DNA of 60,973 bases from Acanthaster planci. Lineage: Eukaryota; Echinodermata; Asteroidea; Valvatida; Acanthasteridae. The stretch's first letter is position 1. Each line of letters opens with the position of its first letter. Below, in pieces: positions 18,357 through 30,115 of this stretch. Location: the NCBI RefSeq assembly GCF_001949145.1, contig NW_019091406.1:1934730-1995702 (forward strand), in the 5' to 3' direction. The position numbers were made by a program, and so were the translations under genes. The notes below the pieces were generated by a model, which had not been told where the DNA came from, did no database searches, and saw only the letters and a list, made by a program, of their open reading frames with translations.

Positions 18357-21300
18357 ATGGCGGACAGCATTGAGGAATCTGAACTGTTCGGAAGTGACGG
18401 TGGTGATGATGATCATGGTTTGTAAAAATAACGTAGGATCTCGTAAGGAAAGAGTTCCATATATATAGGCCTACCACTACGGGCGGTGTGGTGAACTAGC
18501 CCCACTGCACGGACTCTCGCTATGGTGAAAATGTTCGGCGCACCCTCTTATTATCGGAGGCACAATTTTTTTTGCACACAGAGATGATCCTTAGCCTCTC
18601 TGCTTTCTTTGTGCCATCTATTGAATGATTTCACTCACGTCGTTGTGGTATTTCCAGTCTTTTTGCCTTCACCATTTCAATCTCACATTCGCCATCTTTA
18701 AAATAAGGTTGTTGAACATTACGTCACTTGACCCCTCAACGTCTCGACGGCTGTCCAATATCAAGAAATATCTAAACTGCTGCCCAAGTTTTGGAAGAGT
18801 CCATTGGTACTTGTAGTATCTTATCACTCAGTCCGTGTATTAGATATGTTTTGACATGGAACAATTAAGTACATGGTGGCGCCCATGTACTTAATTCGAG
18901 AGTTAATGTTTGGATAACTGGGCTGAATTCTTTTCAATGTAAACAGAAGCATTCATTTCTGTGTAATGGAAAATAATTATGTTAATTTTGCAAAACTTCC
19001 CATTGTCTATGGCTTTGGAAGCCATCTCTCTACTTTTTGCAGCAAAATCTCACGAGTTTTTCTGTGTAATCCTATAAAACCCTGACGAAGAGGTGGTGTG
19101 TGATCCTGTTCCGAGAACAGTGTTGTTGAGTCGTGCTCCCGCTGTTTGAGTGCAAGAACAAGAAATCCGTGTCAAGAAAAGGCCGCCCGAACTTGACCTA
19201 GGATGCGCACCCCAAGAAGTGATAGACTGCTAAAGGGTAAAAAAAAACCCTGCGGCAACAACATTTCAGCTGATGGCTTGGAATGAGTTCCATGTTTTTG
19301 CTATCACTGTAAGGAATAATTACTGGCGTCTGTATGTTGAACTCTTCCCCAGGGCTTGTTTGACAACGAAGAACCCCATGCCCCAGGTTGTAAGAAGTCG
19401 TTGCTGATTGAAGAGAACAATGACATCAGATTCTATCATGTCTATGTAATCTTCAGGTGGGGCATGGGGTTTGAGTATTTTAGTTCGATTTGAAAAATGT
19501 ATGGTTTCATGCATTCACTTTCCCAATCTGGTTTGCAAGTGAAAAACTCCAGAAGAGTTCCATATACAAACGCCAGTAATTATTCCCTACAGTGACGTAT
19601 TAGCCATCAGAAAGCAAAAAACATGTCCAGAAAAGTTCAGTTTACATGTAGGAGGGAAAATACGAAGTCGTTTACTTCGAAAACATGTAGAATTTTTCAG
19701 ACCAATCTCATAGGATTTGCGCATAGGGTGTCAAGTGGCGTCCATATATGGAACTCTTTCCATAGTAATTGATTCCAGACTCCAGGGGAAAGGATGCTGC
19801 ATCCTAAGACTAAGGCCTTCAGTCAGTCATTTCCAAATGATATGAATCTGGGACTGAAAAAATATTCCAAGTAAATTGTCTTAGCAAGACTGAAAATATA
19901 AAAATCATCCGCAGTTTTTTTTATACGCAACCATCAAAGTACATGTAGAGTCAGCGTGCTGCATTTGGAAGTCACGGTCTTTCTCTTTTGACCGTTTTGA
20001 GGACATGTTCAGGGACGTTACATGTGCTTATCATTTTGTCATGTTTGTCACTGAAACATTGTTTGTCAGTCTGTTGTTTTTCTTTGCATGTTTTAATGTA
20101 CATGTCTTACAAAACCACTGCAAGGGCTGTCTATTTAAAGATCTCTTTCATTTGTGGACGTAGGTAGACTTGTTCTTCTTTAGACTAAGCATTCCTCCAA
20201 ACCATGGGCTGAAAATTCAGACTTTGAGTACAAAATAGTTCTTCATGTATGGTTCCAGTGAAGCATTCGCTGTGTACTTGTGTGAAAGAGTTTCTAGGAA
20301 CATAGACCATTCAAAACCTGCACTGCTATTTAGCGTCAGCACTCACAGTGGTAACAAAGCATTAACAACTTGAAAATAGAGGTATTAGCATATTAAAAGA
20401 CTCTCACGTGTGCCACTATGTGAGAAAATTGGTGAATGCCTCGAAATTATTGCAGGAAAAGGAACATTTTTTGTGATGTGTAGGGACCGATCTTTCTTTT
20501 CTCAACTGTCCAGAAACAGAAACAAGATGGCAGCCGATTGGGCTGCATGAGTAGGGCTTACCGTGTCGCCCCAATATTAACAGTACAGCATGTTGGCATA
20601 GGAATACTTGAATAATTTGTTAACGCTTGCTGATGCTTATTGACCCTTGTTGATGCCAAATAGCATGACTCTTCAAAACTTCTGTCATAAATTATTTGGA
20701 CGATTTCTTTGCTTCCAGGAAGATTCACAGATTTCTGATTGCTCAAGAAATAGACAAACCGAAGCTTAACTTGTGTGTGTTTTCTTTTGTAGAGGAAGCA
20801 GAGTTGGAAATGGAGCACAGTGATCAGGGTCATCATTCAGGCAGCGAGCAATCGGAAGAAGGGGATGAAGGAAGCATGTCAGATCCAGAGATGATGTCAG
20901 ATGGGGAAAGGGAAGAGATGGAGGAGGAGGAGGAAGAGCCTCTCTCAGAAAGGGAGGAGCAGTCGGATGCAGACGACGATGATGCGGAGGTTGAGCAGGA
21001 GGTGCAAAGAGAAGATGAATCTGGAGACGAAGTCCAAGAGGACTCAGAAGCAGAAGCAATGGAAGATTCGGAGCATGAAACAAGAGAGGAATCAGATCAA
21101 GAGGCCAGAGTGGACTCGGACCAAGAGGCCAGAGTGGACTCGGACCAAGAGGCCAGAGTGGACTCGGACCAAGAGGCCAGAGTGGACTCGGACCAAGAGG
21201 CCAGAGTTGACTCGGACCAAGAGGCCAGAGTGGACTCGGACCAAGAGGCCAGAGTGGACTCGGACCAAGAGGGCGATTTGGACTCAGAGCAGGAGGCTCG

Positions 21301-24300
21301 TGAGGACTCAGATCAAGATGCCAGGGATGATTCAGGCAGGGAGGAGGATGAAGAGGTGGAAAGATCAGGAGCGGAGCAGAATGCAGAGTCAGACCAGGAG
21401 CAGGAGGCTGTAGACGAAGAGAGTGCATCAGGAGAGGACGAGGTTTACCAGAATGAGAAAGAAGAACAAGTGTCTGTGCAAGACGAAGATGAGGAAGAAG
21501 CAGAGGAACAGTTTGAAAGGGGTCTTGAAGTTGATGAAAACGATGCTGAGAGAGGAGGACAGAGTGATGATGAAATGATTGAGCCAGAGTCGCAGGATGA
21601 GGAGCAACCCGAAGTTGATGATGCATCAGACCGAGAAGTTGTTGAAGAAGGAGATGGAGAGAATGAAGCAGAAAGAGACCTCGACGAGGGCCAGGAAGGA
21701 GCTATTTTAGAAGAGAGGGAAGATGAAGAAATCCAAGAAGATGACCAAGAGGATGAGAAAGAGCTGCTGGAGGAGGAGGAAGATGTAGGCATTGATGCAG
21801 TTGCTAGGGAATCAGGAGACGAGGACAGAGAGGAAGTCTCCGGTGAGGAGGCTGAGGGTGAGGAGGCAGGTCATCAGAGCGAAAAGGAGGATGATAGAGC
21901 ACACTCTGATGAGGAGAAGCAGAAAGGTTTGAGAAGATTTGGCATCCTTGAAATTGCCTCGAATTCACACCAGTAGAGATTTTGGGGTAGATCTGGTCAT
22001 TGTAAAGATCCTAGAATTTTCAGTGGGGAAAATGTCACTGCCAAAAAGAAACACTGATGCACAAGATATCACTTTACGGCCATATTCTAAATGTTGCAGT
22101 CTAGCATCCTTTGATTGAGAAAGAATTTTGGCTTACTGATGCCAAAGCAATTCAATCGAACTTATATACTACATTTACATGTTCATTTAAATGTACACCT
22201 CCATGTAAGGGATACTGGCAAATATCCGTGTAGATCAATTTAGTGTTTTGAATCTATTGGTAGAGTTTCAGTCTCGGGCATTTGGTGAACTCTGTATTGG
22301 GCTGTTCTTTTCAGGGGATGATGGCCTTGATAGTGATGCTGATGAAGATGACTTCATTGGGAGGCGAAAGCCAAAGAAGAAGCAGAGAGCAGGGAGTGAT
22401 GAAGAAAGTGACGAAGACTTGGAAGCCGGAGAGACAATGGATCCAGGTAGTCCACCTTCTAGCATAAACCTGAAACCCCTATCGTAAGGGGCTTCTTGCG
22501 TTCTCAAAGTACTGTGTAAAGAATCAGAGTTGAATTCCTTGCCCTCACAATCAAGCCCCATCTACAGACAAATCTAGTGATTTTTCACAGTACATTCTCG
22601 ATGGCCTCATTAATGACGGAAAGCATCGTCTCACAAAACTGTTACTTCGAACAGTAGGTATGCCGGTGATTACTGCTATTGGTGGGGGCCACTGCTGATA
22701 ACAGGTGTTAGCATTTCCATGGTCACTGGATCAGTTTATAAGATGATCCACTTTGTGCGCAAGTGGCCCCCCATTGATAGGGATGCCAGTGACCTCTGTG
22801 TCTGGTGTCCCAATATCCTAAAAGCTGCATATGGCCCACACGCGGAGACTAAACATTTCAACAGATAGTAGGGCATACTGCTCAGTTGGTCTCACACCAA
22901 AGAGGTTTGCACCTACTCACACGTGCAGTGTTTCACAACCAAAGGGACATTGAACCTTTGTGAAAACATACTATATTCTTGTTCCTGCTAGGACTCGATT
23001 AGGGGGCAACGTAAGACTCCCTTGAATGCCCAAGCTGTTACTTTTTCCTGTTGTTTAAGGTTTAAAAACAATGGAATCAGTGGAATGTAGCATTATGAAT
23101 GTAATCCAACCTTTACATCAAGCCCCAGTATTGTTATTTTGTCTTGCTTACCAGGTGCGGCATCCCAAGAAGCGCTGTTTGGGGAGGCAGACGACATCTC
23201 AGACAGTGACGAGGACATGGATGCCCTGGTGGACCAGCTGGCTGGCGGAACCCAAGATGATGCTGAAAGAAAATATACAGATGCAGAGGAACTGGTATGT
23301 TCCATGGAGGACCTTGATTCGATTTGATTCAAAAATGGTATGGCATTGTTCCACCCTTTCACAGCCATTAACCAATGTCCAGTCCCTCTACAAAAGAGTA
23401 GGTAAACTGCAAGTCTTGAGATACGTCTTGTGCTCAGTGATCTCGACAATACTTCCGTGGCTTTTTATATTTCAGGAGGAGAATGAGAGACAAGAGGATG
23501 AAGAGGAGGAAGGAGCAACTCAAGAAGTCCCGGAAGAGACCAGGATTGATGTGGAACTCCCCAGGTTGCAGTCGGACCTCGGGGATGAACTCCATTTTGT
23601 CAAACTGCCCAACTTCCTCAGTGTCGAGACCAGGTTGGGGCTGTTTAAAAACCCTCCAAGTGTCCAAAACCCTTCAGAAACCAGTAACCGGATTTCATTT
23701 GATTTTGGTGGATGTTTTGGATGTACCTTTCCGGCAGGATGAATAATTCCAACTGAATCTCTCTGATCTCATCCTTCCTGGATACTTCAAAATTCCTGTC
23801 GGAAGGTGGAGCCCAGCCACTGTTTGATGCACCTCAAAAGTTGGAGCACAAAGTTCATAGTAGCAGGGTTCCTGCGGCCTGGAAAAGTCATGAAAAAGTC
23901 ATGTAAATTTTTTTTCATTTTCCAGGCCTGGAAAGTCATGGAATTTTGTAAAAATGACTAAAGTCATGGAATTTTTAAGCACAGTGTGTGATTCTTTTAC
24001 CAGATATAAGCGCATAAAATGCATGATTTTATTCACAACTTTAAAAGTTCGGATAGTCCAAGAAATTGCGTTATTGGGTCATGGATTTTCATAATTTGGT
24101 CATTAAAAAGTCATGGAATTTATTTGTCCTTTAGGTGCAGGAACCTTGTAGTGATAATTTCTTGTGTAGTGAAGCAGTGGAAGGGTTCAGGAAAGTTCGT
24201 CGTGTTAAACCTGACTAGTGTCACTAAGAGAAGGATTTCTGTGTTGCTTAAATTGCAGACCATTTGACCAAGCCTTCTACGAGGAAGAAATGGATGAAGA

Positions 24301-27300
24301 TGAAGTCTTGGATGAAGAAGGGAGAACGAGACTCAAACTTAAGGCAAGGAAGATATTATTAATTTCTGGTAATGACACCAAGGATTCCTCAAAAGTGCCC
24401 TAGGCAGTGTAGCTCGCAAGCCTGAAGAAACCTGTAGAGAGGAGACAATGAGAAGCAGTCACAGTTTTAGAGGTGGGAGGAAAACCCCAGAGGAATATTC
24501 TGGGTAAAACCCACGGAATCGGGTAGGGACTGAAAACCTAATCCACATGTGGACCATGCCAGGATTCGAACCCTGACCGCAGAAGTGGAAGGCAAGGAAA
24601 GAACCACTATGCCAACCTGACTCCCCAAATTCACTGATGGTTGCACTTGTCTGCCCGCAATGTTGGGACAGACATCATGGTTTTCTTCATGCAGTGGTCT
24701 GTTTTCGCTGATCACATCCATTCAATGTCTTCTTAAATTATTTGCTGTCTGTTTTTTCCCCCGGAAGGTTGAGAACACAATCCGATGGCGGAAAAGGTTG
24801 GATGACGAAGGGAACGAGATCACCCGAGAGAGCAATGCAAGGATTGTCCGATGGTCTGACGGCAGGTAGGCTTCACAACGAAATGCAGGACATGATGTCG
24901 GCATAATGTAAACAGACAAGCAGAAACACTGACTGATAGACAGACCAAAGATCAGTACCAGGATTGTATCAAGTTGTAAAGTCTGGCGAAGATTGAAGAA
25001 CATGTCTGCAGATGGGATTTCAAGCTATTCATGGTGACAGACGACTAAGATGGAAAGCTTGCGGTAAGCACCATGCAATATCTCTATAGTCTCCTGACGA
25101 CGGACAGAGCACACTGTCCAAAACGTTGAGCCTCTCCGGTTCTTATCAGAACCACACAGACTCAAAAAAAGAGATATTGCATGGTGCTTACCGCAAGCTT
25201 TCCATCTTAACATGTCTGCGGCTTGAAATTATGCATATCTTTGGGCAATACATGAAGAAACTAGCTGGCAGGTTCTATATTTGGGTGCGCTGTTTCCTGC
25301 CATTGCCCTGTAATTTTGACTTGACTAAAGGGCCTGGAGGTGATGCAGTGTCATCATATTGATCGCTAGCTTTGTTTGATGGAGGAGACCACCTGTTGCA
25401 AATTAAATGCAGCCCCATAACTGATAAGGATCTCTTTCACGTGCTGGAACCTGCTGGAAAATACCATTTGTCTTGGCAATTTAAGTTTTACTGAACATCT
25501 GCAGTGTGATGATTCTACACAGTCATTGCAATGGGCACGTTTTGGTGTGTGTTCAGGGTTCAGTTGTCAACTTGTTGAAGAGTGACTTGCGCCTTCATTC
25601 CAGCTATCCTCGTATTGGTTGGGATAATGGAAGTTTTGATAAGAGCATTGCATTAATCAGCAACCAACAGTTGTACCAAAATGCCTGTGCTACACCACTG
25701 TGGCCCTCTTCAAGGCAACTTTTAATGGCCGGAACACAGATAAAAATTGTAGAGAACAGTCAGCCTGCTGGTCCTGAGAAAACAAGCGAATGTTTGTAAA
25801 TGGAACCCCTTGTCGTTTGTCACGCAGCATGTCTTTGCATCTCGGCAAGGAAGTCTTTGATGTCTACAAGACCACCATACAGGGAGACCACAACCATATG
25901 TTTATCAGACAGGGCACAGGGCTGCAGGGACAAACCGTCTTCAAGACAAAACTTACCTTCAGGTCAGTTTAAACCTGGGTTCCCGTCTCCAGCTGCATCT
26001 GAAATTTTATGGCTCGGACTGGATTTGTATTTACTGTTGAACAAAGTACCATAAATTTTTTTTTTTCCCACGTTTTGAACTGCCTTATGGCATGGAAAGA
26101 AACCAGAACCTTTATCCACTTCCAGTAGACGTGCTTGGGTTCTCCAAACTTTTGTCAGACGTGGCCTTGGAATTGACTCTTCTCCCTTAAGTGTTGAAGG
26201 ATTCGGTGCTGGTGCCAAATGGTTGTACCACAGTGTCTGTCAAGGGCAAATCCACAACCAAATTTCAGGGGGGAGGCACAAAATTGTTAGGTATTAAGGG
26301 GGACCAAAAATTTGGAAATGTCTTTATGTAACATTTCATGGCCTTTCTCAGGGGTTAGGTTAACTCTGGGGCTTTTCATACACTTTCAGAACAAAAGGGG
26401 AAAAAATTTCCCCCAAAGCACCTCCAGTCATTTTTTTTTTCTTTCAGTGGGTCATGGCCCCATTGACCCCCCCCAACTCTAACTAGATCTGCCATGGTGT
26501 CTGTAAAGACTGTATAAACAATGAGCCAGTTCAGTATTTCAAAAACCTAAGGCCCTTCGGAAACAAAACACGCGCCTGAGTCAGCGTGTGGCCATGCTGA
26601 TGGGACAGACTGTCATGCGCGCATGTACCTGTTCCCGAATAGCCTTTTGTACTGAGCATGTGCTGTTGGAAACCATAGTGGCTCATTGGAGCTCTGCAAA
26701 ATAAGCTTTGTGTTAGAAATCTGACAAACAGCCAGTGGTTTTGAGCGTTGTAATCTGCTGCATTAAAGGCTGGTAGGGAACTTTTACATTTTGATGAGTT
26801 GCGGCCAAAACACTGGATTTGTGGTGATGCCAGCACCTTTGCGGCAGAAATACCCGAAGCTTGGAATTTATTTAAAACGATTGTAGGAAGAGACACTGAA
26901 TATGTTCAATTGATGAAATTTATTTTCAACCTGTTTTTTTAATCACAGACCGCACTCAACGGACAGTGCAACTCACAGGAAGATGACACTATCTCTGGCC
27001 GACCGTTGCTCCAAGACCCAGAAGATCAGAGTGCTACCCATGGCTGGGAAAGACCCTGAAACACAGAGAGCTGAAAAACTGAAGGTGATTGCCCTCTTCT
27101 CCCTCGGCACTAGTGAAGGACTTTGCTCAGCACAAGTAGAAAGATATATTTTAATCACTATCGTATTTCATCCGACAAGAATATAAGCAATGTGCCTCTT
27201 GAAAAAACAAATTCAAAAGTGTAACTGCTTAAAGGGTAGCAGCAATGATTTTTTCCTTGAACAATCTTCAATGCATGAAAATTATTTGGCAGCCCTTATT

Positions 27301-30115
27301 TGTAAAGTCTTTTCTGTATGCTTCTTTTACACATATAAAACTCTCCATGCTTTCCTGCACAACTGAGGGCGCTGTACTTTGCTGTGATGTCATCCGGGGT
27401 AGGCAGGGTTCAGTGCGTGACCCCGGAATTTACTCATAGAAAACATTTCCGAGAGAGGGTTGCTTGTTGTGCACTTACACCAAAGAAAAGAAAATCGAAG
27501 TTTTCTTCCTGGGATAACATCACAGTTTTGCTCATGAATATTGAAATATCATTTGCATAGAAATAAAAGATAGAGATATATCCTTTAAAAATACTGAAAC
27601 AAGAATCGGAAATGAGGCCAACTCCACGCGGTTGCATTTTTGGAGATTTGTATGTAAAAAAGGACATTGCAGCAAACCCCCGTGTTCAGTAATAATGACC
27701 TTTTGATAAGTCACACTCATAAAGAGAGCAGTTTGGACACCTTCAGGGGCTAATGATGAATGGTTTGATGCATACGTCTCCTGTGACATACAGCAAGAGG
27801 AAGACCGACTGCGTTCTCAGATACGCAGAGAGAGCGCCCAGCGTCGCGTACGTGAAAGGGCCCACAATCGCGGACTGAGTGCATCCTACCTGGAGCCAGA
27901 CCGAGAAGACGAGTTTGATGATGACGACGAAGGAACCATAAGCTTGTCGGCCATCAAGAAGGGCGTGAAAAGCTCCATCGGAAGACGTGAGTCAGATGTT
28001 GATGTTGACAGACCGTGTCCAAATCAACAGGCTATGGCTAGCGGTAACACATAAGTCTATAGGAAGTGGCTGCAGCCGCTAGTCATTGCTTCCATAGTGT
28101 CACTTTCAGCCATAGCCCAACTTTTGATCATGGCCATATATAGCTTTCCAGTACAGGGTCAGACAAGGGCTAGCTTGAATACCCTATGACCTTCAACAGG
28201 GAGTCGACTTACTTTCAATAATTATTTCAGTGATGTAGTCGAGTACTTTTTGAGAACCAAGTTCTGTACCAAATATTTAACTAGCTAGGAGGGCACAAAG
28301 CTGAAGTACATCGGCATGTGATGGTACATGCATAAAGGTAAGATTGCAAAGCAACATAATGACTTCAGACCATCACTGTTTGATTAAAATTAACTTTTTA
28401 GGACAAAAGTACTCAGAAAGTACTCGGCCGAGTACTTTCCGAGTACTTTTCTCCTCCAAACTTAAATTTTACACAACTGGGAGTGTCTGAAGTCTAACAT
28501 TTATTTTGTAATCTTACCACTGCACATTTACCATCAAATGCCTATGCACTCTGGCTTTATTCCCTCATACCCAGTTCAGTATTTTGCGGAGAACGTTGGT
28601 ACTCGGAAAGTACTCGACTACAACACTGAATTATTTACCTTCAGTCATGGTGCTTTACAACCAATACAATTACAATTTGAGAAGTCATGACACCGTTTTG
28701 CTGAAAATCTTCCTGATTCCCCCAAACTCCACCAGTGTGAAATTTTGTAGGAAATGTTTTGGCTATTCTCACGTATGCAAAGTCAGATTGCCAATTTAAT
28801 GCGAGTCTTGATATGATTGAGGTTGAGGAGTACTTGGCCATGGGCACTTGCTGTTCATCTGAACAGTTGAGGTTGCCCTTCAGGCTGCCCACAGCCGCCT
28901 GATGATGGCACCAATCCTGCATGCTTCCAAGAAGTGCATGGTATATTGAATCAGTACTTGACAGTATCAGAGGCCGAGTTCGGGCGGCTTGTTCTCGTAT
29001 GTTCACAAACAGCTCGATTTGTTGTTCGTGCGTCGGCCGCTCGAGCACCGGGAACAAACAACCAATGTAGGGGCAAGCAACATGGCGGCGGCCATGTACG
29101 TTATTCGAGAATTCATGTTTGGATGGGCTGAATTCTTTTTGATTTTAAACAGGAACATTCATTTCTGTGTTACGGAAAATAATCAGTGTTAATTTTGCAA
29201 AACTGGGTTGGGTTTGGGTTTGGAAGCCAGCTCTCTTCTTTTTGTAGCTTCAAAAATCAAAATCTCACGAGTTTTTCCGTGTGTTCCTGTAAAACCCTGA
29301 CCAGGAGGTGGTGTGTGATCCTCTTCTGAGAACAGTGTTCTTGAGTCGTGTTCCTGCTGTTCGAGCGCGAGAACGAGAAACCCGTGTCAAGAACAGGCCG
29401 CCCGAACTCGACCAGAAACGCTCGTTATAAAACTGATAAACTCACGTCAAAACCCATTCTTGTAATATTTAATGTTCTTGTTTTTCCAGCTGACAGACAT
29501 CACATCTACTCGTCAGATGAAGATGAGTCCGATAAGGAAGACAAACTTCTCAAGGCAAAGACCTTGAATCTGGACAGTGATGAGGTGAGGAGAATTTGCA
29601 CGTACTCTTTCAGGGAAATCTCTCTGGAGGGGTTAAACTGAAGCTAAATTCATAAGCACAAGAGTCTGCCGTAAAAAAAATACGTGAAGCCGAAAAGTGG
29701 TCTCTTTCAGAAAAATACTTGATGGTGCTGACAGTACTGTGAATAAACCGGATGAGTATTTCAAAAAAGGACAGGGTCATTAGAGAATAGAACATGTATA
29801 GGAGTTGGCGTACGGCAGCACCGATTGGGTATACCAGACACCTGAAGGACGCTGGACGCACTTCATTTTAAGCATACACTGTTGAAATACTTAAACAAGC
29901 TCATTGCACCTGTTATGAATCAGTCTCTTCATCGATTTGTTCTGTTGTCCTTTAAGAAAAATTACATTTGAGCATTTTGTGTTCTGCTATAGTCTGATGA
30001 GGAGGAGCCTAGTCGAAAGCGCAAATCGGAGGAGGATGAGGGCTCCCGCAAGAAGAAGCGAGCCGTGGTTGTCGAGGACGATGACGAAGATGATGATGAC
30101 GATGCCGTCGACTGA
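18357..30115 (+). CDS. LEO1: RNA polymerase-associated protein LEO1 (Paf1 complex subunit), 12 exons, 829 aa
   Basis: LEO1 is a nuclear subunit of the Paf1 complex, which travels with RNA polymerase II and supports elongation and histone marks. Exons: 18357-18417, 20793-21926, 22315-22446, 23155-23294, 23476-23633, 24259-24343, 24768-24865, 25828-25962, 26949-27084, 27794-27986, 29490-29584, 29993-30115; total 2490 nt with every phase matching. The protein begins [16 protein letters not shown], like other LEO1s. Residues about 21-440 are a very acidic D/E/S/Q-rich region. The conserved Leo1 core follows (about 510-700) with [54 protein letters not shown] and [28 protein letters not shown] is in exon 10, and the end is a basic KRKS/KKKR patch then an acidic tail. 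It is longer than human LEO1 (666 aa), mainly through exon 2. Exon 10 lacks an ATG and was placed by homology and phase. Intron 6 has a GC donor. Confidence 0.95.
18870..19198 (+). mobile_element. Truncated copy of the element at 28972-29413
   Basis: It aligns over about 330 bp, same orientation, with the right three-quarters of the LEO1 intron 10 element. Shared blocks include GAGGTGGTGTGTGATCCT and AGGCCGCCCGAACT. The left terminus is absent. It lies in LEO1 intron 1. Confidence 0.75.
19304..19595. mobile_element. MITE-like element, terminal inverted repeats starting TCACTGTA
   Basis: The ends at 19304-19347 and 19552-19595 are near-perfect reverse complements (GGAATAATTACTGGCG is shared), framing 292 bp in LEO1 intron 1. 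The same terminus recurs alone at about 57459-57500. No clear target duplication. Confidence 0.75.
21071..21334 (+). repeat. 24-bp coding tandem repeat in LEO1 exon 2
   Basis: Seven consecutive units encoding DQEARVDS occupy 21095-21262; they are almost identical, one carrying a silent G-to-T change at the Val codon. One degenerate unit precedes them (21071-21094) and three follow (to 21334), for about 11 units of 24 bp, all in frame. The near-identity of the central units points to recent expansion by slippage or unequal exchange. The encoded stretch is charged and presumably disordered. Confidence 0.93.
24344..24345 (+). other. Non-canonical GC splice donor of LEO1 intron 6
   Basis: Exon 6 ends in AAG followed by GCAAGG, the usual GC-donor context. 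The next exon opens at 24768 after an AG and continues the conserved LEO1 reading (RLKLK then VENTIRWR) in phase 0. The nearest downstream GT, at about 24369, would add 25 nt and break the frame. Confidence 0.8.
24402..24637 (-). mobile_element. tRNA-derived SINE
   Basis: On the minus strand it has a perfect pol III A box (TGGCATAGTGG, about 24605-24615) and a perfect B box (GGTTCGAATCC, about 24561-24571), followed by a non-tRNA body with GTGGGTTTTACCCAG and GGGGTTTTCCTCCCACC. A related headless fragment is at 39385-39487 and a weaker match at 60185-60260. It lies in LEO1 intron 6. Confidence 0.7.
25046..25209. mobile_element. 164-bp element with about 40-bp perfect terminal inverted repeats and a hammerhead-like core
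   Basis: The ends starting TAAGATGGAAAGCTTGCGG match exactly for about 40 bp in inverted orientation. The centre has CTGACGA (25094-25100), then stem GGACAG/CTGTCC, then AAAACG, similar to hammerhead cores of Penelope-like elements but with A where the invariant G12 should be. The direct repeat ACATGTCTGC flanks the region (about 25001 and 25210). It lies in LEO1 intron 7. Confidence 0.65.
28228..28628. mobile_element. hAT-type hairpin MITE with 8-bp target duplication
   Basis: A 401-bp imperfect palindrome with about 200-bp arms and axis near 28428 (CTCGGCCGAG). The termini read CAGTGATGTAGTCGAG and its reverse complement with few changes. Identical 8-bp flanks AATTATTT at 28220-28227 and 28629-28636, plus a CAGTG terminus, fit the hAT superfamily. 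It is non-coding and lies in LEO1 intron 10. Confidence 0.85.
28972..29413 (+). mobile_element. MITE-like element, TIR GGCCGAGTTCGGGCGG
   Basis: The left end (28972-28997) matches the reverse complement of the right end (29389-29413) over about 25 bp with few mismatches. The body is shared with 18870-19198. It lies in LEO1 intron 10, ending about 76 bp before exon 11. Confidence 0.65.

Noticed and set aside
20766-21626. 286-aa antisense frame across LEO1 exon 2
   Set aside because: It is the shadow of the acidic repeat-rich coding strand; its Pro/Leu repeats mirror the DQEARVDS units.
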